In this document: one piece after another, positions 1 through 6,389 of the stretch
Position numbering within the stretch: the first letter of the stretch is position 1
Layout of the letters: every line of letters starts with the position of its first letter
Assembly: GCA_039810005.1 (NCBI GenBank)
Contig: JBDHWD010000073.1
Span: 1-15,858 of the forward strand
Length of the DNA: 15,858 bases
Reading direction: 5' to 3'
From: JAMLIA01 sp039810005
GTDB taxonomy: Bacteria; Chloroflexota; Chloroflexia; Thermomicrobiales; CFX8
Made by a program: the position numbers and the translations under genes
Notes under the pieces: model-generated
The model's database searches: none
What the model was told of the DNA's origin: nothing
The model's input: only the letters and a program-made list of their open reading frames with translations

Positions 1-431
1 GTGTCGAGATGGAGGAGGCGATCCTCCTCAACCGACACGACACCATCCTTCTTCTTCAACTCGTTCGCCTGGGCCGCGGTGAGTTCAGCGGCAAAGCCGT
101 TCACCGAGTAGACGTACGAGTACATCTTGCTGCTGGATGCGCCAACCGCGGAGAGCGTGTCACTCTGCCGCTTGGCGAGGAAGCCTGCGTAGCCACGCAC
201 GCGCGAGCTGTTCGGATCGATCCGCGATCCGGGAGCTGGGCGTGTCGCCTGATAGCCCGGAATGGTGCCGTCATAGGCAACGACCGGTGGCTCAATCAGG
301 CGAACGATATATGTTCCGTTTCGGGTAAATGGACCGTCTTGAACAGGCGCCCGCTCTGCGGCCATGGCAACCGGTGCCGCAGCGACAATCAATAAAGCGA
401 GCGTCGTGAGAATCGCGATGAACTTTCTCAC
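1..431 (-). CDS. S8 family (subtilisin-like) serine peptidase, N-terminal part only
   Basis: The reading frame is open from a GTG at 431-429 to the window edge, giving 143 codons; the gene continues beyond position 1. It begins with a clear Sec signal peptide: a basic start (VRKF), a hydrophobic core (IAILTTLALLIVAAAPVAM) and probable cleavage near AMA-A, residues 22-25. The rest looks like an inhibitor I9 propeptide: it opens at YIVRLIEPPVVAY, has a central YSYVYSVNGFAAELT segment, and ends with KDGVVSVEEDRLLHLDT. That pattern, including a Tyr-Asn-Gly-Phe-Ala-like element and a closing V-x-x-V-E-x-[DN], is typical of S8 propeptides that fold and inhibit the protease before export. The catalytic Asp-His-Ser domain is not in the window. 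A G-rich GGGGGT lies about 8 bp before the start. The S8 family call is confident on domain style; substrate and subfamily are unknown. It is transcribed divergently from the amidohydrolase gene. Confidence 0.8.
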   Translation of the reverse strand, partial: MRKFIAILTTLALLIVAAAPVAMAAERAPVQDGPFTRNGTYIVRLIEPPVVAYDGTIPGYQATRPAPGSRIDPNSSRVRGYAGFLAKRQSDTLSAVGASSSKMYSYVYSVNGFAAELTAAQANELKKKDGVVSVEEDRLLHLD

Positions 432-791
432 GTTACTACCCCCACAGGTAACAGTTTCGGTGTACTGCCGGGCGTTCGCCGGCCACACGCGACCACCGTG
501 GCCGCGCTAGCTCCTTCGTCCGGGACACTCCTTTCCCCACTCCGCGTCCGGAACTGAAGAATCGACCGGTGCCGAGATGCTGATGCCTGCCACACTATGT
601 GCGCACTGTCTACGGAACGTAGCGACGATCCGCGGCATGCTCCGGATACAATCTGGTACGACAGGCAAGTGATAAGTCTCGTGTTGGTCGAATCTGAGCG
701 CATGGTACGGAACTTGTGCCTGCTCGTCAATCAGCCGCAAATATGAGGTAACCAAACGGTCAGATTCAGGGCGACAGAATGGGGAGGGAAC
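432..791. other. Divergent intergenic region without a gene
   Basis: This 360-bp gap separates the divergent peptidase and amidohydrolase genes and should hold both promoters. I find no convincing reading frame. Weak plus-strand promoter candidates are a TACAAT hexamer at 647-652 without a recognisable -35, and a TTGTGC at 714-719 about 19 bp before AT-rich AAATAT. A small CTACG-GAA-CGTAG inverted repeat lies at 610-622. Next to the peptidase start, GTTAC/GTAAC arms at 432-452 flank its ribosome binding site and could fold over it. None of these is strong enough to list separately. Confidence 0.4.
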
Positions 792-2234
792 GTGGTCGAC
801 ACACTCATTACCGGAGGGCACCTGCTGACGATGCAGGGAGACGGCGCTGGCTTCATTGAAGACGGCGCGATTGCCATTGAGGGCCGCCAGATTGTGGCGG
901 TCGGTCCGCGCGAAGAGGTTGAGCGCCATGGCAAGGCCGCCACGACGATCGACGCCACCGGCAAGCTCCTGATGCCGGGCTTGATCGACGCGCACACGCA
1001 CTCACCGGCAGTGTTGGGCCGCGGCTGGGCGCAGGAGGTACAGCCCTGGATGGCATCGTCCTATGGTCCGCTGATGCGCCACGCCGATCGCGATGACAAC
1101 CCACTCGGTACGATGCTGGCGCTGATGGAGGGCGTCGCAAACGGCACGACGACATTCGGGGACTACGCCGCACCGATGACCGATCTGCTCGTCAGCCACG
1201 ACCGACTCGGCAACCGCGCCGTCGTCTGCGAGAGCATTACCGAGCTGAACTGGGACAAGCGCGAAGAGTGGGTTGCTCAGGGCTGGACACCCGGAGAGCC
1301 GACGCCGCTCGACCCCGAGACGGGTGAGCAGACGCTGGCGACGGCACTGGAGCTCTACGAGCGCTGGCATGGCCACGATGAGGGTCGCATTCGGGTCATC
1401 CTCGGCCCACACGCCGCCGACTTCCTGTCGAAAGAGATGCTGCTGCGTATTCAGGAGGAGGCGCGCAAGCGCAACACGCTGATGCACCTGCACGTCGCTC
1501 AGGATCCGCGCGAGAACAACGCGACACTGCAGCGCTACGGCTTGCGGGCGATTCCGTTCCTCGACTCGATCGGCCTGCTCGCACCGGACCTGATCGCCGT
1601 CCATCTCTGCTTTGCCGAGCCGGAGGAGGTTGAGCTGGTTGCCAAGCGCAACGCCCCGATGACCTGCTGCTCGAACTCGATCGGCATCATCGACGGCGTC
1701 GTTCCGCCGGCCTGGCAGATGACGCAGCTCGGCGGCACGGTCGCGCTCGGCTCCGATCAGGCACCGGGCAACAACTCGCACAACGTCTTTTCCGAGATGC
1801 GCGCAACGGCGATGTACGCCAAGATCGCGGCGAGCAGCCCGCTGCCGATGCCGGCCTGGCAAGTGCTGCGCATGGCGACGATCGATGGCGCGAAGGTGCT
1901 TGGCATTGACGACGTCGTCGGCAGCCTGGAGGTCGGCAAGGAAGCCGACATCATCATGCTTGACCTCACCCGCCCGCCGCTCGCGCCGGTTCTGCTGCGG
2001 CCGGCCCGCAACATCGTGCCGAACCTCGTCTACGCTGAGACGGGCTCGAACGTCGTTATGACGATGGTGGCCGGCAAGGTGATCTATCAGGACGGCGAGT
2101 ACACCAACGTCGATCGCCACGAGGTCATCGCACAGATCGCCGAGGCATCGGAGCGGCTGCAGAGCGCCGTCGCCGCCGACCCGCTCACCCACGACCTCGC
2201 CATCACCCGCCTGACGAACGAGGGCAAGATCTAG
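792..2234 (+). CDS. Metal-dependent amidohydrolase (deaminase/chlorohydrolase-like, SAH deaminase/AtzA superfamily)
   Basis: This 480-residue protein has the amidohydrolase layout: an N-terminal beta-sandwich half (LITGGHLLTM, DGAIAIEGRQIVAVG), then a TIM barrel starting at PGLIDAHTH (metal ligands H68 and H70), MHLHVAQ (third ligand H234), IAVHLCF (H271), and GSDQAP (D322), then a closing sandwich half (VGSLEVGKEADIIMLDL, VYAETGSNVVMTMVAGKVIY). The order and spacing fit the cyclic amidine/triazine deaminase branch, which hydrolyses C-N or C-Cl bonds on ring substrates. The residue three after the third ligand, normally the catalytic Glu (HxxE), is Gln237 here, so the exact reaction is uncertain. 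The GTG start is favoured by GGGGAGGG at 781-788. It stands alone on the plus strand, followed by a hairpin and gltX 95 bp later; the substrate cannot be inferred from neighbours. Confidence 0.85.
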   Translation: MVDTLITGGHLLTMQGDGAGFIEDGAIAIEGRQIVAVGPREEVERHGKAATTIDATGKLLMPGLIDAHTHSPAVLGRGWAQEVQPWMASSYGPLMRHADRDDNPLGTMLALMEGVANGTTTFGDYAAPMTDLLVSHDRLGNRAVVCESITELNWDKREEWVAQGWTPGEPTPLDPETGEQTLATALELYERWHGHDEGRIRVILGPHAADFLSKEMLLRIQEEARKRNTLMHLHVAQDPRENNATLQRYGLRAIPFLDSIGLLAPDLIAVHLCFAEPEEVELVAKRNAPMTCCSNSIGIIDGVVPPAWQMTQLGGTVALGSDQAPGNNSHNVFSEMRATAMYAKIAASSPLPMPAWQVLRMATIDGAKVLGIDDVVGSLEVGKEADIIMLDLTRPPLAPVLLRPARNIVPNLVYAETGSNVVMTMVAGKVIYQDGEYTNVDRHEVIAQIAEASERLQSAVAADPLTHDLAITRLTNEGKI

Positions 2235-2245
2235 CACGCTCTTCG

Positions 2246-2272
2246 GCCCTCTCCTCGCTACGGGGAGAGGGC
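2246..2272. repeat. Perfect hairpin of the GGAGAGGG repeat family, possible terminator
   Basis: GCCCTCTCC (2246-2254) and GGAGAGGGC (2264-2272) are a perfect 9-bp inverted repeat around a 9-nt loop, 12 bp after the amidohydrolase stop. There is no following T-run, so intrinsic termination is uncertain. The core GGGGAGAGGG recurs at 15443-15452, and a longer relative sits at 15534-15560, which points to a dispersed intergenic repeat family that may double as a transcript end. Confidence 0.65.
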
Positions 2273-2329
2273 ACGCCCTGTAGTAGACTCAACGGTTGAC
2301 ATACGACGATGAGATGAGGCTGGCAGAGA

Positions 2330-3844
2330 ATGACAACCGTAGATAGCGGGGCCGACAGGAAGGTTCGCGTCCGCTTCGCACCAAGCCCGACCGGCGACCT
2401 GCACGTCGGCGGCCTGCGCTCGGCGCTCTTCACCTGGCTGTTCGCCCGGAAGCACGCCGGCGACTTCATCCTGCGCATCGAGGACACCGACCGACGCCGA
2501 TATAAGGAAGAGAGCGTCGAGAGCATCACCGGGTCGCTGCGCTGGGTTGGATTGGACTGGGACGAGGGGCCGGATGTGGATGGTCCGCACGGGCCCTACT
2601 TCCAGAGCGAACGCCTGCCGCTCTATCAGCAGTACGCACAGGTCCTCATCGACAGCGGCGACGCCTACGAGTGCTACTGCACGCCGGAACGCCTGGAGAC
2701 GCTGCGGGCTGAGCAGGTCGCGCGGAAGCAGCCGCCAGGCTACGACCGCCACTGCCGCAACCTGTCTGACGCGGAGCGTGCCGCCAAGCGTGCCGAAGGC
2801 ATCACGCCGGTCATCCGCTACAAGGTGCCATTCGATGGCGTGACGGTTGTACGCGATGAGCTGCGCGGCGAGATCACCTACGAGAACCGTCTGATCGAGG
2901 ACGCAGTCCTGCTGAAGTCCGACGGCTTCCCGACCTACCATCTGGCCGTCGTCGTCGATGACCATTTGATGGAGATCAGCCACGTGATGCGAGGCGAGGA
3001 GTGGATCCCATCATTCCCGCTGCACGTGCTGATCTACGGCTCGTTCGGCTGGGAGCTACCGCTCTTCTATCACCTGCCGGTCATCCTCAGCCCCGAGGGG
3101 GGCAAGCTCTCCAAGCGCCACGGTGCGGCCGGCGCGCTGCAGTACAAGGAGCAGGGCTACCTGCCGGAGGCGCTACGCAACTATCTGGTGCTGCAGGGCT
3201 GGTCGTACGACGATCGCGAGGAGTTCTTCCCGACGCTGGAGGATCTGATCGAGAAGTTCTCGATGGAGCGCGTCAGCTCCAGCCCGTCGAAGTACAACTT
3301 CGAGAAGGTGCTGTGGTTCAACCAGCAGTACATCAACCACATCATCGAGCTGGACGATCTGACCCAGCGCTGCCTGCCCTGGCTGCAGGACGCCGGACTT
3401 ATCGGCGATGTCAGCATCGGCTCGGCCGAGTACGAGCGCGTCCGTGACGCCGTGGCGCTGATCAAGGACAAGATGCGCCTGCTCAGCGAGGCGCCCGAAC
3501 TACTCAGCTTCTTCTTCGGCGATCCCGACGAGTACTCCCCGGACATGCTGGTTCCGAAGAAGACGGAGGCGAGTGCTATCGGGCCGGCACTGGCACGCGT
3601 GCGCGAGATCGTCGCCGCGACCGGTGTCGACGACGAGGAGGCGCTCGAAGCCAGGTTGCGCGAGCTCGGAGCTGAGATCGGGCTGAAGGCCGGCCAGCTG
3701 TTCATGCCGATCCGCGTCGCGGTCAGTGGCCGCACTGTCTCGCCGGGCCTGTTCGGCACGCTGCGAGTGCTCGGCAAGGACCAGACTCTGGCCCGCCTCG
3801 ACCACGCTATCGACGTCCTCGGCGCGGGGAGCACGGCGGGGTAG
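2330..3844 (+). CDS. gltX: Glutamyl-tRNA synthetase
   Basis: A 504-residue class I aminoacyl-tRNA synthetase that charges tRNA-Glu with glutamate in the cytoplasm. The Rossmann core opens with RFAPSPTGDLHVGG (HIGH-type motif HVGG at residues 25-28) and continues with RIEDTDRRRY, which is diagnostic for GluRS. The KMSKS-type loop is KLSKRHGA (residues 259-263 for KLSKR). A CYCTPERLETLRAEQ insertion followed by YDRHC resembles the zinc-binding insertion of bacterial GluRS, although the fourth ligand position appears to be Asn. The C-terminal half is the helical anticodon-binding domain, ending with GLKAGQLFMPIRVAVSG and SPGLFGTLRVLGKD. Length is normal. The ATG at 2330 is preceded by GAGG at 2316-2319. 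A TTGACA lies at 2296-2301 but has no matching -10. Whether it also charges tRNA-Gln (non-discriminating type) cannot be told from this window. Confidence 0.97.
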   Translation: MTTVDSGADRKVRVRFAPSPTGDLHVGGLRSALFTWLFARKHAGDFILRIEDTDRRRYKEESVESITGSLRWVGLDWDEGPDVDGPHGPYFQSERLPLYQQYAQVLIDSGDAYECYCTPERLETLRAEQVARKQPPGYDRHCRNLSDAERAAKRAEGITPVIRYKVPFDGVTVVRDELRGEITYENRLIEDAVLLKSDGFPTYHLAVVVDDHLMEISHVMRGEEWIPSFPLHVLIYGSFGWELPLFYHLPVILSPEGGKLSKRHGAAGALQYKEQGYLPEALRNYLVLQGWSYDDREEFFPTLEDLIEKFSMERVSSSPSKYNFEKVLWFNQQYINHIIELDDLTQRCLPWLQDAGLIGDVSIGSAEYERVRDAVALIKDKMRLLSEAPELLSFFFGDPDEYSPDMLVPKKTEASAIGPALARVREIVAATGVDDEEALEARLRELGAEIGLKAGQLFMPIRVAVSGRTVSPGLFGTLRVLGKDQTLARLDHAIDVLGAGSTAG

Positions 3845-3936
3845 TACGGCCTCCAAACCTTGGCATCTTGTACCGCAGTGAGTCGGTCGTGGGTGTCAGC
3901 ACGTCGAGCAATTCGACCCGACAGCCACCCCTGCAT

Positions 3937-4042
3937 CCTGTCATTTCACGCCCAGAGGCCACCCGCGCAGCCGAGAAATCTCCCCCGCGTTGGACTGTAT
4001 CGAACGGGTGGGAGATCTCTCACTGCGGTTCGAGATGACAGG
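3937..4042. repeat. MITE-like imperfect inverted-repeat element, about 106 bp
   Basis: The ends are CCTGTCATTTC (3937-3947) and GAGATGACAGG (4032-4042), complementary at 10 of 11 positions. Inside, GAGAAATCTCCC (3973-3984) pairs with GGGAGATCTCTC (4010-4021), again with one mismatch. The two nested arm pairs could fold as one long hairpin. Intergenic elements with CTGTCATTTC ends and GAGATTTCTC inner arms are familiar to me from Chloroflexota and some other phyla; that comparison is from memory. It encodes nothing. Confidence 0.7.
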
Positions 4043-4129
4043 AGAAATGAGTGGCTGTCGCACCAAGTCACCCGACATGCTGGCGTTTACTCATTTCCAT
4101 GATGAACCGGCATCAAGACGCACACGACA

Positions 4130-4158
4130 AGCGGCGGGACCATTGCGGTCCCGCCGTT
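4130..4158 (-). terminator. Strong hairpin, probable terminator of the oxidoreductase gene
   Basis: GGCGGGACC (4133-4141) and GGTCCCGCC (4147-4155) pair perfectly around a 5-nt loop, and the stem can extend to 4130/4158. Read on the minus strand it lies 18 bp after the oxidoreductase stop codon and is followed by a partly T-rich tail (TTGTCGTGTG). The plus-strand tail (CGTTGTATG) is similar, so a bidirectional role between the convergent genes is possible. Confidence 0.6.
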
Positions 4159-4175
4159 CGTTGTATGCGTCGTGA

Positions 4176-5273
4176 TTAGGCGAAACGGTTTGGTGAGAAT
4201 GGGGCGAGGAGCGGATCTGTTTCGCCGTCGACGATCTGGCGTGTCACCAGCTTCGCCAGCAGTTGGCTGAGCGTGACGCCGGAGTGCGTGACGACCTCAG
4301 CGTAGCCCGGCAGACTATCTAGCAGCCCAGCAGACGTGCGGCCATCTTCCGGGATTGGGCGCGTGCCGACCGACCAGCGGGAGATCCGCGCATCGGTCAG
4401 TACCGGCAGATACTCCTGCGCCCGGCGCAACAACTCTGCGGCCCACTCGGCCGGCGATTCACCGCGCATGACGGCATCGTCGGCATCGCCGTGATGCAGC
4501 ATCAGCAAATCGCCATCCGGTCGCATATGCACCTTCGGCGCGTGGATGATCCGGTTGATGGCTCCGGCCGCGTGGCTGACCCGAACGATCAGGCCTTTGG
4601 TCGGAGCGAGCGGCAGATTGCGTCCGGCAAGCTTGGCGACGACGCCAGCGCCAGGACCGGCGCAGTTCACCAGCAGATCGGCTTCAAGCCGCTGACCGTT
4701 GGCGAAGCGGACGCCAGTCACACGACCGCCATCACGATCGACGGCCGTGATCTCGCAGCCGAAGAGCGTCGTTGCGCCGTGCTTGCGAGCCAACTCGGCC
4801 ATCGCGCGGGCCAGCTGCGGGCCATTCACCCACGACTCGGTGGGGAAAAACGCGGCCTGCTCGACATCTTCGTCAACCTTGAGATTCGGCTCCAGCTCCT
4901 GCACCTGTTCGCGGCTCAGCCACTCGGCCGGGTAGTCCCATGATCGCAGGCGCGCGACGCGACTCTCCAGGTCGTCCATATCGTTTGTGGAAGCGTCCAT
5001 GCCCGACCAGAGGAGGTTGCCTCCTTCGGTGAACCAGGGGGCGTCGCCTAACTCTTCGCGCAGTTCAAGGTGAGCCTGCATCCCAGCGAGGTTCAGCGCG
5101 AAATAGTCTTCCGGCGTCTTCGAGTTCGAGTTCGTCCAGGCGAAGCTCGACCCGCTGGTGCCCCAGCCGGGCTCGCCACGATCGACCAGCGTGACATTCT
5201 GACCGGCCTGCGCCAGCCGGAACGCGAGCGATGAGCCGACGACACCGGCCCCGACAACGACGATCTTCTGCAT
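4176..5273 (-). CDS. FAD-dependent oxidoreductase, DAO family (D-amino acid/glycine oxidase-like)
   Basis: A 365-residue flavoprotein. It opens with a dinucleotide-binding fold, VVVGAGVVGSS (GxGxxG at residues 8-13), ending in the ribose-binding acidic residue of TLVDRG (D31). Next is the DAO-type segment GTSGSSFAWTNSNSKTPEDY, where FAD usually packs. The second FAD element is LLVNCAGPGAGVV, followed by the PTKGLIVRV strand. The C-terminus has RWSVGTRPIPEDGR and THSGVTLSQLLAKLV, the usual DAO closing motif. Such enzymes oxidise amines or amino acids (D-amino acids, glycine, sarcosine); the substrate cannot be told. I chose the ATG at 5273 because GGTGAGG sits 9 nt upstream; the GTG at 5288 would overlap this signal and has poor spacing. 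It follows the sigma-like gene by 62 bp on the same strand and may share its transcript. Confidence 0.9.
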   Translation of the reverse strand: MQKIVVVGAGVVGSSLAFRLAQAGQNVTLVDRGEPGWGTSGSSFAWTNSNSKTPEDYFALNLAGMQAHLELREELGDAPWFTEGGNLLWSGMDASTNDMDDLESRVARLRSWDYPAEWLSREQVQELEPNLKVDEDVEQAAFFPTESWVNGPQLARAMAELARKHGATTLFGCEITAVDRDGGRVTGVRFANGQRLEADLLVNCAGPGAGVVAKLAGRNLPLAPTKGLIVRVSHAAGAINRIIHAPKVHMRPDGDLLMLHHGDADDAVMRGESPAEWAAELLRRAQEYLPVLTDARISRWSVGTRPIPEDGRTSAGLLDSLPGYAEVVTHSGVTLSQLLAKLVTRQIVDGETDPLLAPFSPNRFA

Positions 5274-5335
5274 GCGTCCGATCCTCACCTACCTGCGGGC
5301 ATCTCACTCGCCGGGCAGGATACCGCAGCCTCGCG

Positions 5336-5983
5336 TTAGCCCGCCTCGCGCAAGTGCCGACGGGCGATCGAGATGATCTTCGGCCAGTGGCGCTGAATCG
5401 TGCGGCGGTCGATCTCAATCACCTTTGCGATGTGTGAGACGCTCAGATCGTCATCGACAGTGAGGCGAAAGATCTGCTGGTCAAGTGAGTTCAGATGACC
5501 GCAGATCTCGGCCATGACCCGGTCGATGATGACGTCGTTCTCGACATCGAGCGGGTCCGTGCCATCGAGCGCCGCAGTCTCGTCGGTCTGCTCGATGGAG
5601 GTGTGGCGCAGCATCGTGCGCACCCGCGAGGCGAGGCGCAGCGGGAACACGCGCAGGAAGTAGTAGCCGAAGCCAGCCGGACCGTCGGGGCTCTCCAGAG
5701 GGACCCAGTCGTCCAGCACCTCGACCCAGGCGAGGTACGCCTCCTGAATCACGTCGTCGTAGGTCCAGGGATCCAGATTACGGGAGCGGTAGCGGCTGCA
5801 GTAGCGCGCGACCTTGAACGCGAGCTGCCGCAGCAGGTCGTCACGCAGGTGAGCGTCCTGCTGGGCGCGCAAAGCAGCCTGCGAGAGGCGCAGATCGAAG
5901 TCGGGGATGATCTCGATATCGCCGAGCGAGTGTTGCGCGAGCAACATCAACCAGTCATGGGGTTGCGAAGGAGTTGTGTTCAT
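5336..5983 (-). CDS. Sigma-70-like (ECF-type) regulator
   Basis: A 215-residue soluble protein. The middle part, with YDDVIQEAYLAWVEVLDDW followed by FGYYFLRVFPLRLASRVR, resembles sigma-70 region 2: an acidic D-D-x-x-Q-E-A core-binding helix and an aromatic/basic helix. The C-terminus, LNSLDQQIFRL, then LSVSHIAKVIEIDRRTIQRH and a basic tail, has the layout of a region 4 helix-turn-helix for -35 recognition. Region 3 is absent, as in ECF factors, and the linker (about DETAALDGTDPLDVENDV) is acidic. Sequence drift from classic sigma factors is large, so it could be another DNA-binding regulator of the same fold. GGAG lies 6 nt before the ATG at 5983 and decides that start over an ATG at 5995. 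No anti-sigma gene is adjacent. It lies downstream of the dinB/zinc-ribbon genes behind a structured leader. Confidence 0.65.
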   Translation of the reverse strand: MNTTPSQPHDWLMLLAQHSLGDIEIIPDFDLRLSQAALRAQQDAHLRDDLLRQLAFKVARYCSRYRSRNLDPWTYDDVIQEAYLAWVEVLDDWVPLESPDGPAGFGYYFLRVFPLRLASRVRTMLRHTSIEQTDETAALDGTDPLDVENDVIIDRVMAEICGHLNSLDQQIFRLTVDDDLSVSHIAKVIEIDRRTIQRHWPKIISIARRHLREAG

Positions 5984-6002
5984 CTGCCACTCCATAGCCC
6001 GA

Positions 6003-6048
6003 ACGGCCGGAGGGCGGTGAGCCTGAGCGCTCCGCCACTCCGGGCCGT
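6003..6048 (-). promoter_or_regulatory. Leader hairpin directly before the sigma-like gene
   Basis: ACGGCC (6003-6008) and GGCCGT (6043-6048) form outer arms. GGAG/CTCC and GGCGG/CCGCC segments inside extend the pairing with small bulges. On the minus-strand transcript the structure ends about 20 nt before the sigma-like gene's start codon and just ahead of its GGAG. No T-run follows, so it looks more like a 5' leader structure than a terminator. A regulatory role is inference. Confidence 0.4.
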
Positions 6049-6075
6049 CCGGATGTCGTGGCGCTTATGCGCTCA

Positions 6076-6103
6076 GTGAAAAGGGGACAGCATCAGGTGC
6101 TGT
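6076..6103 (-). terminator. Possible weak terminator after the zinc-ribbon gene
   Basis: On the minus strand, ACAGCA-CCTGA-TGCTGT (6103-6087) is a perfect 6-bp hairpin followed by CCCCTTTT. It lies 23 bp after the zinc-ribbon stop codon. The stem is short for an intrinsic terminator, so read-through into the sigma-like gene is likely if it works at all. Confidence 0.35.
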
Positions 6104-6126
6104 TGATCAATCGGGCTGCGTTTGCC

Positions 6127-6384
6127 TCAACCCTGGGTCGGCAGCTTTGCCAAGGCGGTGTCGTGGCCAGTCTTCTCCAGGTCGAGCTCGTGGACGGTAC
6201 CGCAGCGCGGACAGGTCGCGTGGACACGGCCCAACGAACCGTAGAAGCGGTAAAAGCGGTCGCGTATCTTAATCTGAATCTGGCCATCCGAGTCGTACAT
6301 CGCCAGCAGTACCGGCGGATCGCAGCACCGGCACTCCCAACGTCGGCTGGTCGCTTCCCCACGGTGGGGCTGTCGATCGGGCAT
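6127..6384 (-). CDS. Small zinc-ribbon protein (Com-like), coupled to dinB
   Basis: An 85-residue protein with two cysteine knuckles: WECRCC at residues 16-21 (C18, C20, C21) and TCPRCG at 57-62 (C58, C61). They are separated by about 37 residues rich in beta-prone and basic side chains (QIQIKIRDRFYRFYG). The layout fits a zinc ribbon and recalls the Mu Com family of small RNA/DNA-binding regulators, but I assign no function. Its ATG at 6384 lies 5 nt after the dinB TGA. The Shine-Dalgarno AGGAGG is formed by the last two Arg codons of dinB, so translation is almost surely coupled. A GTG at 6393 lies too close to that signal to be the start. It is therefore expected to be co-expressed with DinB after DNA damage. 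Whether it assists, modifies or regulates the polymerase is unknown. Confidence 0.75.
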   Translation of the reverse strand: MPDRQPHRGEATSRRWECRCCDPPVLLAMYDSDGQIQIKIRDRFYRFYGSLGRVHATCPRCGTVHELDLEKTGHDTALAKLPTQG

Positions 6385-6389
6385 ACTCC

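Larger units (their letters stand above)
3845..4175. other. Intergenic region holding repeats and a terminator-like hairpin
   Basis: This 331-bp gap lies between convergent gltX and the oxidoreductase gene. It holds a small GTCGA-N5-TCGAC hairpin (3903-3917), the MITE-like inverted repeat at 3937-4042, another inverted repeat GAAATGAGT/ACTCATTTC (4044-4052 and 4089-4097), and a strong GC-rich hairpin at 4130-4158. Short open frames here have no recognisable protein features, and I do not consider any of them genes. Confidence 0.6.

Noticed and set aside
1002..2237. Long open frame (411 codons) antisense to the amidohydrolase
   Set aside because: It mirrors the codon bias of the real gene, has no family motifs and no ribosome binding site; the plus-strand protein has complete amidohydrolase motifs.
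2296..2301. TTGACA hexamer before gltX as a -35 box
   Set aside because: No -10-like sequence at 16-18 bp; that position reads GCTGGC and lies almost at the start codon.
2402..2413. HVGG in place of HIGH in glutamyl-tRNA synthetase as an anomaly
   Set aside because: HVGG is a common form of this motif in bacterial GluRS and the rest of the active site is intact.
3860..4175. Short plus-strand open frames in the gap after gltX
   Set aside because: They run through the inverted-repeat element and the terminator hairpin and have no protein-like features.
5274..5288. GTG at 5288 as start of the oxidoreductase
   Set aside because: It overlaps the GGTGAGG signal that is ideally spaced for the ATG at 5273, and the FAD-binding strand normally starts within a few residues of the N-terminus.
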